Positions 8,791 to 17,040 of a stretch of DNA of 64,000 nt are shown here, in pieces; within the stretch, counting starts at the first letter, position 1; each line of letters opens with the position of its first letter. The DNA is taken from assembly GCF_014204865.1 (NCBI RefSeq), contig NZ_JACHMG010000001.1, forward strand, positions 434,001 to 498,000. Reading direction: 5' to 3'. The translations under genes and the position numbers were made by a program. Source of the DNA: Amycolatopsis jiangsuensis (lineage in GTDB: Bacteria; Actinomycetota; Actinomycetes; Mycobacteriales; Pseudonocardiaceae). The notes under the pieces were generated by a model, which did no database searches, was not told where the DNA came from, and saw nothing but the letters and a program-made list of their open reading frames with translations.

Positions 8791-9831
8791 TCAGCGGATC
8801 ACCCGGCCACCGAGGATGATCCTCTTCGGGTGGGCCAGTACGCCAGGGGAGGAGGTCGGGTCTGCCTCATAGACCACCAGGTCTGCCGGTGCGCCGTCGG
8901 CCAGGCCCGGTTCGCCCAGCCACGCGCGTGCCGTCCAGGCCGCCGCGCCGACCGCGGCTTCGGCCGGCAGCCCGGCCTCGGCCAGCCAGCCGACCTCGGT
9001 CGCGATGTTGCCGTAGGGCGGGCAATCGGTGCCGGCCAGCACGGTGACCCCGGCCTCGTAGGCGGCCCGGACGATGGCCGGCATGCCTTCCCAGCCCTCG
9101 AGCACCCAGTCGCGCAGCGGGCCCGGCGCGCGCTCGCGGGCCCGGCCGGCGATTCCCGCGAACGTGGTGAACGTGGGGACCAGCGCCATGCCCTGCGCCG
9201 CCATCCGGTCGAGCAGCGTGACGTCGAAGTGCATCCCGTGTTCGATGCTGTCCGCGCCCGCGAGCACCGCGTGGCGGCCGCCCTCGGCGGTCTGGCAGTG
9301 CACCGCGACCCGGCCGCCGATCTCGTGCACCGCCGCCACCGCCGCGGTGAGCGCACCGAGCGAGGTGGACGCCTCACCGGGCTCCCAGTCGCCGATGATC
9401 TTGCACCAGCCCGAGCCGGCTTTGGTCTCTTCGACCGCGGCCTCGGCCAGCTGGTGCTCGCCGACCTCCCGTCCGTAACCCGGGTAGAAGCAGCCCTCCG
9501 GCGCCAGCCACCGCCCGGCCGAGCGGATCCGCGGCAATGCCAGATCCTGCTCGGCCCAGGCGGGAATCCGGACTGTCGAGCCCGGCACCCGGACCAGCAG
9601 CACGCCGGCGTCGCGGTGGTCTTCGAGGTGGCGGCGCAGCTTCGCGTCGTCGAAGGGATCCGACGGTCCTTCCGAACCCGGATGCGTGTGCATGTCGACC
9701 AGGCCGGGCAGGATCCAGCCGCCGTCGGACACGAGTTCGGTGCAGTCGCCTTCGCGCAGCCGGTCGCCGTCCACCACGAAGGTGCGGACCGCGCGGTCGG
9801 GCAAGGTGATCCCGCGAACCCCGAAAACCAC
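8791..9831 (-). CDS. Amidohydrolase family protein
   Basis: Metal-dependent hydrolase of the amidohydrolase superfamily, 346 residues, cytoplasmic, substrate unknown. The TIM-barrel metal ligands can be followed: DMHTHPG (His48, His50), a lysine at GWCKIIGD (about 144), VAVHCQ (about His178), SIEHGMHFD (about His198) and LAGTDCPPYG (about Asp269). The N- and C-terminal strands form the usual small beta domain (WILPGLVD, RIILGGRVIR). The start is the GTG at 9831 with no strong ribosome binding site. It is transcribed toward the SARP gene, 42 bp from its start, so the two may be co-transcribed. Relatives include imidazolonepropionase-like and prolidase-like enzymes; a more specific name is not justified. 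Confidence 0.8.
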   Translation of the reverse strand: MVFGVRGITLPDRAVRTFVVDGDRLREGDCTELVSDGGWILPGLVDMHTHPGSEGPSDPFDDAKLRRHLEDHRDAGVLLVRVPGSTVRIPAWAEQDLALPRIRSAGRWLAPEGCFYPGYGREVGEHQLAEAAVEETKAGSGWCKIIGDWEPGEASTSLGALTAAVAAVHEIGGRVAVHCQTAEGGRHAVLAGADSIEHGMHFDVTLLDRMAAQGMALVPTFTTFAGIAGRARERAPGPLRDWVLEGWEGMPAIVRAAYEAGVTVLAGTDCPPYGNIATEVGWLAEAGLPAEAAVGAAAWTARAWLGEPGLADGAPADLVVYEADPTSSPGVLAHPKRIILGGRVIR

Positions 9832-10299
9832 AGCTGAGCACCCCGTTCCTCGCTGGTGTCCGCCCCCTTGCCCGTCCGGACCCTACCGGACGGGCACGCC
9901 CGCGGGAGGGGCGTTGACGAGGCGATCTGCCTGCTGTCATCGAGCTGTCATCGGCCCCCGGTAAACCTGGGTGTACCGCTCGCGAGGGGCTCGGTCCCCG
10001 CCCGGGGCGGGCACGGCACGTCTTGGGGGTCGTGCCGTACCCGTGGCTGCTGCGGCCCGGCTGTGTCAGCGCGGACGCGGCCGGATCGCCCCGCGTCGCG
10101 AGCGCAGTGGCGGGTGAGGATGAGGCGAGGCGTCCATCCTCACCCCGCCACCGGGGGCCCTTCACTGTCCGAAGTGGACGGAGCGCTCCCTCGGCGTCGC
10201 ATTGTTCGGCGTGGGCTTCCAGGTCATGAGAACGGTTGCGCATACGTGCATGGGGCGGTCCACTCGGGACCTCGCACATCGTTCCGGGAGGTTTTCGCC
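9832..10299. other. Intergenic region with two inverted repeats
   Basis: No convincing gene is seen in these 468 bp between the amidohydrolase (leftward) and carbonic anhydrase (rightward). They must hold both promoters. Two hairpin-forming inverted repeats are present: GCCCGTCCGG/CCGGACGGGC at 9870-9895 and a longer one at about 10108-10149. A short direct repeat CTGTCATCG occurs twice near 9936-9955. Confidence 0.5.
10108..10149. repeat. Long inverted repeat upstream of the carbonic anhydrase gene
   Basis: The arms GGTGAGGATG (10113-10122) and CATCCTCACC (10135-10144) are perfectly complementary, and flanking TGGCGG/CCGCCA extends the stem with a single-base bulge, enclosing a 12-base loop. 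It lies about 150 bp before the carbonic anhydrase start. It could be a terminator, part of a 5' leader, or a protein-binding palindrome; the sequence does not decide. Confidence 0.5.
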
Positions 10300-10788
10300 A
10301 TGTCGGTCACCGATGGACTGCTCGAGAACAACGCCGGGTACGCGGCGGAGTTCTCCGGGCCGCTGCCGTTGCCACCCGCCAAGCACGTCGCCGTGCTCGC
10401 CTGCATGGACGCCCGGCTCAACGTGTACGGCGCGCTCGGCCTCGGGGAAGGGGAGGCGCACGTCATCCGCAACGCGGGAGGTGTGGTCACCGAGGACGCG
10501 ATCCGTTCGCTGGCGATCAGCCAGCGGTTGCTCGGTACCGAGGAGATCGTCCTGATCCACCACACCGACTGCGGCATGCTGACCTTCACCGACGACGAGT
10601 TCAAGAAGTCGATCCAGGAGGACGTCGGCGTGAAGCCCGCCTGGGCGGCCGAGGCGTTCGGGGACCTGGAGGCCGACGTCCGCCAGTCGATCGCCCGGAT
10701 CCGGACGAGCCCGTTCCTGCCGCGGAAGGACTCGGTCCGCGGCTTCGTCTTCGACGTCGCCACCGGCAAGCTGAACGAGGTCAGCTGA
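10300..10788 (+). CDS. Beta-class carbonic anhydrase
   Basis: Zinc enzyme of 162 residues interconverting CO2 and bicarbonate in the cytoplasm. The zinc ligands are recognisable as Cys35 and the Asp37/Arg39 dyad in ACMDAR, and His88 and Cys91 in HHTDCGM; IRNAGG is the conserved substrate-side loop. The length matches the short type II beta class found in Actinobacteria. The ATG at 10300 is preceded by GGGAGG with good spacing. The 3' end overlaps by 8 bp the stop of the STAS-like gene on the other strand, so the two are convergent and share a terminator zone. Confidence 0.92.
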   Translation: MSVTDGLLENNAGYAAEFSGPLPLPPAKHVAVLACMDARLNVYGALGLGEGEAHVIRNAGGVVTEDAIRSLAISQRLLGTEEIVLIHHTDCGMLTFTDDEFKKSIQEDVGVKPAWAAEAFGDLEADVRQSIARIRTSPFLPRKDSVRGFVFDVATGKLNEVS

Positions 10789-11089
10789 CGCGGCCGGCGC
10801 CGTCGGCGGTCACGACCTGCAGGTGGCACTGGCTGCCGGGGACCTGCGCCCGGGCCTCGGTGATCGCGGTGCGGACGGCGGCACGATCGGCCCGGCAGCC
10901 GGTGAGGTCGAGCACCACCACACCCCCGCACAGGTCGAACGCCTCGGCGAGTTCCATGGCCACGAGCCGGGCATCCGATGCGGTCAACACTCCCGTGGCG
11001 GCGATGGTGATCGTGCCGTCCGCGACCAGCATGTGCGTTTTCGTCTCCGGTGCCGTCCGGACCGGAAGGCGCGCTTGCAGTGTGCTCAT
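10781..11089 (-). CDS. Small STAS-like protein (possible anti-sigma-factor antagonist)
   Basis: A 102-residue protein starting at ATG 11089 behind GAGAGGCGACG. The central pattern, a beta strand TITIAATGVLTASDARLVAM followed by GGVVVLDLTGCRADRAAVR, resembles the STAS fold of anti-sigma antagonists, including the VVVLDLTGC strand where the phosphorylatable residue usually sits. Conservation to SpoIIAA is weak, so function is tentative. It converges on the carbonic anhydrase and is divergent from the lipoprotein gene that starts about 100 bp away. A SpoIIE-type phosphatase lies 9 kb further on, but no direct link is visible. Confidence 0.55.
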   Translation of the reverse strand: MSTLQARLPVRTAPETKTHMLVADGTITIAATGVLTASDARLVAMELAEAFDLCGGVVVLDLTGCRADRAAVRTAITEARAQVPGSQCHLQVVTADGAGRVS

Positions 11090-11190
11090 CGTCGCCTCTC
11101 GTCTCCGCTGACTGTCTGCAGTGGGTTCCCTCATTACGGGCCCCTTACACGTGCGGCAGTGGTGACGCTGCGCAACTACCGTGCTGGAGT

Positions 11191-12198
11191 ATGCGACGAG
11201 CAGCCGTCCTGGCCTCGACCCTGCTGCTGGCCACAGCGTGCAGCACACCGTCTCCGCCACCCGCGCCATCCGCTCCACCCAAGCTCCCGCCTGCGGCCGA
11301 ACCGGCGCAGTCCCCGCCGGTGACCGCCGCCCCGGCCGGACGGGTGGTTCCGGTCGGCGCCGGCGCGGAGGGCGTCGTCGCGGACGAGGCCACCCACCGG
11401 GTCGCGGTCGGTGTCCGGGACCCGGACGTGCTCGCCCTGCTCGATTCCACGACCGGCGAAGTCGCCGCACGAGTGCCGCTGCCCGGGCATCTGCGGCACC
11501 TGCAGCTGGCCGCGCCGGGCGGCCCGGTCCTGGTGCCGGACGAGAACTCGAACCGGTTGCTGACCGTCGACCTGCCGTCCGGACGCGTCGCCGGAAGCGT
11601 GCCGACGGGTGCCTCACCGCACGACGCCACCCGTGCTGCCAACGGCCGGATGTTCGCCGCCAACGAGTTCGGCCGCAGTGTCGCCGTCACCGAACAGGGC
11701 AAGGTGATCCACACCTTCACCGATGTGACACAGCCGGCCGGGCTCGCGGCCGCCGGAAATCTCGTCGGCCTCGTCGACGTCCGCCAGAACGACCTGTCCG
11801 TCTACGACGCGGGCACGCTCACCCGCACCGCCCGGCTTCCCGCCGGCGCCGGCCCGACCCACGTCGCGGTCGACCGCCGCGGCGACTTCGCGGTCGTCGA
11901 CACGCGGGGCAGCGCGATCCGCCTGTTCGACCCGGTGGCCCCCGCGCACCTGCTCGCGGAGCTGGATCTGCCCGGAACGCCGTACGGAGTGGCCTACGAC
12001 GGGAAGCGTGACCGCCTGTGGGTCACGCTGACGGCCAAAAACCAGCTCGTCGGCATCGACCTGAGTGGTGCCACGCCCCGGGTGGTCACCACGATCCCGA
12101 CCGTACGGCAGCCGAACACGGTCGCCGTCGACCCCGAAACCGGAACGCGCTATGTCACCGGCACCGCGGACGGCGTGGTCGAAATCATTACCGGATAA
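11191..12198 (+). CDS. Lipoprotein with YncE/YVTN-type beta-propeller
   Basis: Exported lipoprotein of 335 residues. The N-terminus MRRAAVLASTLLLATACS is a lipoprotein signal with the lipobox LATAC, making the cysteine the lipidated residue. A Pro/Ala-rich linker (about residues 18-52) separates it from a repetitive domain with beta-propeller blades: VLALLDSTTGEVAARVPL, RLLTVDLPSGRVAGSVP, DLSVYDAGTLTRTARLP and TVAVDPETGTRYVTGTADG. Such 40-residue surface-antigen-type repeats are common in extracytoplasmic binding or scaffold proteins. The ATG at 11191 follows CTGGAGT. No enzymatic residues were recognised and the function is unknown. Confidence 0.8.
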   Translation: MRRAAVLASTLLLATACSTPSPPPAPSAPPKLPPAAEPAQSPPVTAAPAGRVVPVGAGAEGVVADEATHRVAVGVRDPDVLALLDSTTGEVAARVPLPGHLRHLQLAAPGGPVLVPDENSNRLLTVDLPSGRVAGSVPTGASPHDATRAANGRMFAANEFGRSVAVTEQGKVIHTFTDVTQPAGLAAAGNLVGLVDVRQNDLSVYDAGTLTRTARLPAGAGPTHVAVDRRGDFAVVDTRGSAIRLFDPVAPAHLLAELDLPGTPYGVAYDGKRDRLWVTLTAKNQLVGIDLSGATPRVVTTIPTVRQPNTVAVDPETGTRYVTGTADGVVEIITG

Positions 12199-12246
12199 CG
12201 GGTTCCGCTCGACGGACCACAGTGGACCCGAGGCGTTTGCGCGGGT

Positions 12247-12669
12247 TCAGGCGTCGTGGGGCGCAAGTTCCCCGGCGAACGCACCGTGCACGCGGAGGAA
12301 CTGCTGCACGGTGAGCTCCGGCATCTCTCCGGGGCGGGGCGAAACCAGACGGAGCGCGGCCCACTCGGTCCAGCACACGTGTGCCTCGGCCACGCTCAGC
12401 CCGGCCGATTCGGCGACCTCGCGCGCACCCGCGCCGCCGAGCACCGCTTCGTGCATCAACGCCGGAGTGGTGCGCTGTTCCCACCTGCGTACGGAGGCCA
12501 TCGCGGAGAGCCGGCGCAGCGGCGAAGTCACCGTCGCCTGGGCCGGGATCCGAACCGCAGCATGCTCGGCCGCGCTCCCCAGCGTGTCCCCGGTACGGCC
12601 GTCGGCCGGGATTCCCTCGGCCGGATCCGCCGTGCCGGAGGCATTCGATCCGGTGATCAAGCTCGTCAT
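12247..12669 (-). CDS. Hypothetical protein with HTH-like segment
   Basis: A 140-residue protein not recognised. The ATG at 12669 is chosen because GGGGAGGTAG lies 5 bases upstream. The N-terminal 40 residues are Gly/Ala/Thr-rich and probably disordered. The rest is helical and includes REVAESAGLSVAEAHVCWTE, which has helix-turn-helix spacing, followed by PELTVQQFLRVHGAFAGE. A DNA-binding role is possible but weakly supported. It converges on the lipoprotein gene, with stops 49 bp apart. Confidence 0.6.
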   Translation of the reverse strand: MTSLITGSNASGTADPAEGIPADGRTGDTLGSAAEHAAVRIPAQATVTSPLRRLSAMASVRRWEQRTTPALMHEAVLGGAGAREVAESAGLSVAEAHVCWTEWAALRLVSPRPGEMPELTVQQFLRVHGAFAGELAPHDA

Positions 12670-12989
12670 GTGACTACCTCCCCGGAACCCGGGCTGTCCT
12701 CTCCACCGCGACCGCCCTCCGATCGTGGTGCCCGCCCCGGCTACCCGCCCGGCCCCGGCCGAAACCCGCCCGTGGACCGGCAACGTGCTCGCTGCACGAC
12801 GATGTGGCGAAGCCCGGCATCCCAGTGGCCGAGGTCCGGGAATGGCTTCGGCCACCGCCCGGAAGGCGGGATTCGCGTCGGCGGATCATCCCGGTGGGCG
12901 GGTCGATGGTGAGTACCGCTCGATTGTCCTGCTCGGAGAAAGCCGATGCCCGCACCGGCGATGCAGCGGAGGCCGCCCGGTACCGCCGG
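12670..12989. other. Gene-poor interval, no supported gene
   Basis: These 320 bp between two leftward genes hold the promoter for the 12.2-12.7 kb gene. Several overlapping open frames exist on both strands, but none has a ribosome binding site plus a recognisable protein pattern. Nothing further is supported. Confidence 0.4.
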
Positions 12990-13898
12990 TCACCCGGCGG
13001 AGCTTGCCGTCTCCTCCTGTACCGCCCGAAGCAGGGCGCGCGCACCGGGCGTCCGGTCCACGGGCGTGACCAGCACTGTCTGTCTCTGCTGCACCAGCCC
13101 GGGATCGTGCACACGCAGCCATTTCACTCCGTCCGGGACGGTGCCGGCCGCGAGCCCGGGCAGGACCGAAACGCCGAGTCCCGCCGCGACGAGCCCGAGC
13201 CGGGTCGGCCAGCCGCGTACCTCGTGGGCCACGCGAGGAGCCGCGAGGGTGGGCCAAGCCCCGAACTGCGGTTCGCCCGCGCCGCCGGCGCCGACGATCC
13301 ATGCCTCCTGCCCGAGCTCGTCGACGTGCACCTCGTCCTGGGCGGCGAGCGGGTGGTCGGTGCTGACGGCGACGCCCAGACCGCGGCCGTTGCGGACGAT
13401 TTCGGTGCGCAGGCCGGTGAGGTCGTAGTCCGGCAGTCCGTCCCCGGTCGCCACCACGGCCACCTCGAGCCGCCCGGCGCGCAGCCGGCGGAGCTGTGCC
13501 GGGCTGCTCGCTTCCCACAGGCTCACCGTGAGGCCCGGATGCGCCGCCCGCAGGCGCGCGATCGCGCGCGGAACGAGCGCCGCTGCCGCCGTCGGGTATG
13601 CCCCGACGGCGAGGCGACCCGCGACGCGGTCACGCAGACCGGCGATCTCCAGCTCAGCCGCCTCCACGTGGGCGAGCGCCTGCCGGGCGTGCCGCAGCAG
13701 CGCCTCGCCGGACGCCGTCGGCCGGACCCCGCGCGCTTGCCGTTCGAACAACGGGGTCCCCACGGCGGACTCGAGGGCACTGATCTGGCGCGACACAGCG
13801 GATTGCGTGTAGGCGAGAGCTTCGGCGGCCGCGGTGAAGGACCCACGCCGGACCACTTCGACCATGACCCGCAACCCGGTCAGCGTCAGCTCTGTCAC
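12990..13898 (-). CDS. LysR-family transcriptional regulator
   Basis: LysR-type regulator of 302 residues. The N-terminal winged helix-turn-helix is clear: VVRRGSFTAAAEALAYTQSA then VSRQISALESAVGTPLFERQ (residues about 12-50). The substrate-binding domain follows (about 90-290) with GRLAVGAYPTAAAALVPRAI. The start is the GTG at 13898 (TELTLTGLRV); an upstream start would add a proline-rich tail. It lies 64 bp downstream of a second LysR gene on the same strand. Its target is not evident, as the usual divergent partner is missing; the candidates are the nearby oxidoreductases. Confidence 0.88.
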   Translation of the reverse strand: MTELTLTGLRVMVEVVRRGSFTAAAEALAYTQSAVSRQISALESAVGTPLFERQARGVRPTASGEALLRHARQALAHVEAAELEIAGLRDRVAGRLAVGAYPTAAAALVPRAIARLRAAHPGLTVSLWEASSPAQLRRLRAGRLEVAVVATGDGLPDYDLTGLRTEIVRNGRGLGVAVSTDHPLAAQDEVHVDELGQEAWIVGAGGAGEPQFGAWPTLAAPRVAHEVRGWPTRLGLVAAGLGVSVLPGLAAGTVPDGVKWLRVHDPGLVQQRQTVLVTPVDRTPGARALLRAVQEETASSAG

Positions 13899-13962
13899 GG
13901 CACGAATCGTATGCCGCGGGCCTACCGGCTCCCTGGGCGGCGAGCGGTGTGTTGTGGCCGGC

Positions 13963-14886
13963 TCATCCACTCGGCGCGGCGGTGAGCGGCTGGATGACGG
14001 CACGGATGCGGTCACGAAGCCATCGCGAGGCGGGATCGTCGTGGAGGCGACGGTGCCAGCGCAGTTCGATGTCGGTGGCGGGCAAGTCGAAGGGCACCTG
14101 GTGAGCGCGCAGCGGGACGCCTCGTTCGATGAGGTGTGCGGCCGTCACGCGCGGGACCAGGCAGAGGACGTCCTGTTCGAGAGCCATGAGCGCGCCCACG
14201 GTGTAGGAGGGGACGACCGCGGCGACGTGGCGGGAACGCCCGATCCGTTCCAGCGCGTCATCGAGTGGACCGCGGAAGAGCCCGCGACGCGAAGCGGAGA
14301 CGTGGGGATGGCGGCAGAGGTCGTCCGCGGTCAGGTGCGGGGCGTGGCCCAATTCCGAGTCGGCGGCGACGACGGCGACGAAGCGGTCGGTGAACAGCTT
14401 CGCGGTGTGGAGGTCGGGGGGCGACGGGACCGCAGCCGTCACATCCAGGTCGATCGAGCCGTCGCGCAGGAGATCGGGTTCCTTCGAGTCCTGCCGGGCG
14501 AACCGCAGGCGGACTTCGGGCGCCTCGCCGGCGATCCGGCGGGTGAGCCGCGGGGCGAGGACCGGGACGAGGGCGTCGTTGAGGCGGATGGTGAAGGTAC
14601 GCCGCCAGGACCGCGGGTCGCTGCCGGCGGGATTGGTCCGCAGGCCGTCCGCGGCGTCGAGCAGTGTTTTGACCGTCGCCGCCGAGCGCCGGGCGAACGG
14701 GGTGGGAACGAGACCGCGGCCCGCCCGCACCAGGATGGCGTCGTTCATCTCGCGTCGCAGCCGGCTGAGTGCCCGGCTGGTCGCGGGTGCCGACAAGTGC
14801 AGGCGTGCGGCGGCCTCCTTGACGCTTCCGGTGTCCATCAGCGCGTCGAACACACGCAGCAGATTGAGATCCAGTTCCTCCGTCAC
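13963..14886 (-). CDS. LysR-family transcriptional regulator, divergent from SDR
   Basis: LysR-type regulator of 307 residues, NodD/LinR-like branch, recognised from LDLNLLRVFDALMDTGSVKE and the HTH LHLSAPATSRALSRLRREM. This is followed by RTFTIRLNDALVPVLAPRLT at the start of the effector domain. The GTG at 14886 has GGAG five bases upstream. It is divergent from the SDR gene starting at 15076, the classical LysR arrangement, so it probably controls that dehydrogenase (inference). A palindrome CGCAT-N7-ATGCG in the shared 189-bp intergenic region at 14984-15000 is a candidate binding site. Confidence 0.88.
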   Translation of the reverse strand: MTEELDLNLLRVFDALMDTGSVKEAAARLHLSAPATSRALSRLRREMNDAILVRAGRGLVPTPFARRSAATVKTLLDAADGLRTNPAGSDPRSWRRTFTIRLNDALVPVLAPRLTRRIAGEAPEVRLRFARQDSKEPDLLRDGSIDLDVTAAVPSPPDLHTAKLFTDRFVAVVAADSELGHAPHLTADDLCRHPHVSASRRGLFRGPLDDALERIGRSRHVAAVVPSYTVGALMALEQDVLCLVPRVTAAHLIERGVPLRAHQVPFDLPATDIELRWHRRLHDDPASRWLRDRIRAVIQPLTAAPSG

Positions 14887-14983
14887 GATCACTCCGCTCG
14901 TGCATGGGCCACAAGTACTCCGTACCGGCAATGCGCTGATGATTATGCCCGGCCGGATCCACGATCCGCTGACATTCGGAGTA

Positions 14984-15000
14984 CGCATGCCTCGTATGCG
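14984..15000. promoter_or_regulatory. Palindrome in LysR/SDR divergent promoter region
   Basis: CGCAT-N7-ATGCG, 17 bp, lies midway between the divergent LysR and SDR starts. LysR proteins bind interrupted palindromes of about this size near their target promoters. Assignment to this regulator is inferred from position only. Confidence 0.4.
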
Positions 15001-15075
15001 AAGTCTTCGCTGGTGGCATCCCTTGGTCCGGCGGCACGATCGGGGACGGAACTTCATCGGCAGGAAGCGTTGATC

Positions 15076-15879
15076 ATGGTGAAAACGTGGTTCATCACGG
15101 GTAGTTCGAGGGGCTTCGGACGCGAGTGGGCGGACGCCGCGCTCGAACGCGGCGATCACGTCGTGGCGACCGCCCGGGACGTCGGGCGGCTGTCCCCGTT
15201 GGCCGAGCGGTACGGGGACGCGGTGTTGGCACTGCGGCTCGACGTCACCGACCGGGCCGCGGTGCACGAGGCCGTACGGCGTGCCCACGCGCATTTCGGT
15301 TCGCTGGATGTCGTGGTCAACAATGCCGGCTACGGCCACTTCGGCATGGTCGAGGAGATCGGCGAGGACGAACTCCGGGCGCAGCTCGAGACGAACTTCT
15401 TCGGTGCGGTCTGGGTGACGCAGGCGGCGCTGCCCCTGATGCGCGCCCAAGGGGCGGGCCGGATCTTGCAGGTCACCAGTGAGGGCGGTGTGCGTGCGTT
15501 CCCCGGCATCGGTGCCTACCACGCCTCGAAATGGGCTCTCGAGGGCTTGTCGGAGTCCCTGGCTCAGGAGGTGGTCGCTTTCGGCGTGCATATCACGAAC
15601 GTCGAGCCCGGGCCCTATGCCACGGATTGGCTGGATCGAGGGGCCTGCCACAGTGCGTCGCATCCGGATTACGCCGGGGTCCGTTCGGCTACCGCGCCGG
15701 AATTCGAGGTCGGTGATCCGCGCGCCACGCGTGAGGCGGTGCTCCGGGTCGTCGATGCCGAGTGGCCTCCGCTGCGGATTTTCCTCGGCAAGTCCTTCCC
15801 CGACGTCGCGGCCCTCTACGAGCAGCGGTTGAGCACCTGGCGCGAGTGGCAGCACGTCTCACTGGCCGCCTTCAACTGA
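15076..15879 (+). CDS. Short-chain dehydrogenase/reductase
   Basis: Classical SDR of 267 residues with a Rossmann fold. The nucleotide-binding loop is TGSSRGFGRE (about residues 9-17), the structural NNAG is at 82-85, and the catalytic triad is Ser135, Tyr148 and Lys152 (YHASK). It probably reduces or oxidises a small hydroxyl/keto compound with NADP(H); the substrate is unknown. A serine after the first glycine and an arginine in the glycine-rich loop favour NADPH. The C-terminal part is shaped like the oxidoreductases often annotated DltE/YqjQ-like. It is divergent from a LysR gene and convergent with the next oxidoreductase, 9 bp away. Confidence 0.88.
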   Translation: MVKTWFITGSSRGFGREWADAALERGDHVVATARDVGRLSPLAERYGDAVLALRLDVTDRAAVHEAVRRAHAHFGSLDVVVNNAGYGHFGMVEEIGEDELRAQLETNFFGAVWVTQAALPLMRAQGAGRILQVTSEGGVRAFPGIGAYHASKWALEGLSESLAQEVVAFGVHITNVEPGPYATDWLDRGACHSASHPDYAGVRSATAPEFEVGDPRATREAVLRVVDAEWPPLRIFLGKSFPDVAALYEQRLSTWREWQHVSLAAFN

Positions 15880-15888
15880 AGGTGCTCC

Positions 15889-16929
15889 TCATACTGTGAG
15901 CACGAGCTTGCCCTGCAGATGCCCTCGGGCGGCGCGTTCGTGCGCGAGCCGGGCGTCCGCGAGCGCGAATGTGCTGTCGATCGCGACACGGACCGTACCG
16001 GTGTCCAGGAGATGACCTAGCTCGGCGAGCTGGCTGCCGTTCGACCGGACTTGGGCGATCGAGACGGTGACGCCCAGCTTCGCGATTTCTTCGTCGTCGA
16101 AGTCCCCGGGAAAGACGGCGAAGTGGGCGCCGCCCCGCTTCAGCGTGCGCAGGAGGCGGCTGCTGCCGGGTCCGCCGACGGTGTCGAGCACGAGGTCGGC
16201 GCCGGTGACCAGTTCTTCGGGGCGGTTCCGGGTGTAGTCGATGAACCGGTCGGCGCCGAGGCCGGTCAGGAACGCTTCGTGCGCGCCGGACGCCACGGCG
16301 ACGACCTGTGCGCCCTTCCATTTCGCGAGCTGCAGCGCGAAGTGTCCGACGCCGCCGGCGGCACCGTTGACGAGCACGGTCGTCTCGGTGTCGAGCGTCG
16401 TCGGCTGGTGCGGCTTTTCCTGGAAGGGCGAGGGATGGTCATGTCCCACCTCGATCAGGAACTGCCACGCGGTGAGCCCGGCCATCGGCGCCCCGGCGGC
16501 GTGCACGTGGTCGATCCCGGCCGGCTTGCGGGTGAGATCCGAGACGGGCGCGGCCACGTACTCGGCGTACGCGTTGCCGTTGAAGCTGGGAAACCGCAGC
16601 ATGCCGAAGACTTCGTCACCGGGGGCGAAACCGCCGGCGCCCGGGGCAGTGTCCGGGCCGATGGTCTCGACGTCCGGGCCGACGGCCTCGACGACGCCCG
16701 ACACGTCCGTCCCCGGGATCACCGGCAAGCGGAGAGACGGTTCGGTCTCCCCGGGCATCGTGGTCATCCCGCCACGCAGGTACCAGTCCGGAGGATTGAC
16801 GCCGATCGCGTGCACGCGGACGAGTACCTCGCCCGGTTGCGGCTCGGGGACCGGCACCTCGTCGTAACGCAGGACCTCGGGGCCACCGTGCTCGTGGAGC
16901 CGGACTGCCCGCATCGTGTGTGTCGCCAT
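15889..16929 (-). CDS. NADP-dependent quinone oxidoreductase-like (MDR superfamily)
   Basis: Medium-chain dehydrogenase/reductase of 346 residues, zeta-crystallin-like. The N-terminal GroES-like domain shows GPEVLRYDEVPVPEPQPGEV and VHAIGVNPPDWYLRGG. The nucleotide-binding site is VNGAAGGVGHFALQLAKWKG. The catalytic-zinc ligands of alcohol dehydrogenases are absent, so it is expected to act on quinones or enones. The ATG at 16929 has GGAGAAACG upstream. It is divergent from a TetR gene with multiple half-sites between them, so it is probably the repressed target. Confidence 0.87.
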   Translation of the reverse strand: MATHTMRAVRLHEHGGPEVLRYDEVPVPEPQPGEVLVRVHAIGVNPPDWYLRGGMTTMPGETEPSLRLPVIPGTDVSGVVEAVGPDVETIGPDTAPGAGGFAPGDEVFGMLRFPSFNGNAYAEYVAAPVSDLTRKPAGIDHVHAAGAPMAGLTAWQFLIEVGHDHPSPFQEKPHQPTTLDTETTVLVNGAAGGVGHFALQLAKWKGAQVVAVASGAHEAFLTGLGADRFIDYTRNRPEELVTGADLVLDTVGGPGSSRLLRTLKRGGAHFAVFPGDFDDEEIAKLGVTVSIAQVRSNGSQLAELGHLLDTGTVRVAIDSTFALADARLAHERAARGHLQGKLVLTV

Positions 16930-16959
16930 CGTTTCTCCTGCCCGCAGCGCGGGATACGC

Positions 16960-17013
16960 TGAACCGTATCGGTGAACCGCATAAGTGGTTCACCGATCCG
17001 AATATATGGTTCA
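16960..17013. promoter_or_regulatory. Multi-half-site TetR operator
   Basis: Four half-sites lie between the divergent oxidoreductase and TetR genes: TGAACC at 16960-16965 and 16973-16978, and GGTTCA at 16987-16992 and 17008-17013. The two inner copies form the perfect inverted repeat GGTGAACC-N8-GGTTCACC (16971-16994). The arrangement of nested palindromes is typical of an autoregulated TetR operator able to bind more than one dimer. Confidence 0.7.
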
Positions 17014-17040
17014 CTGATCCGGTTAGTCAAGAGGAGTCAG

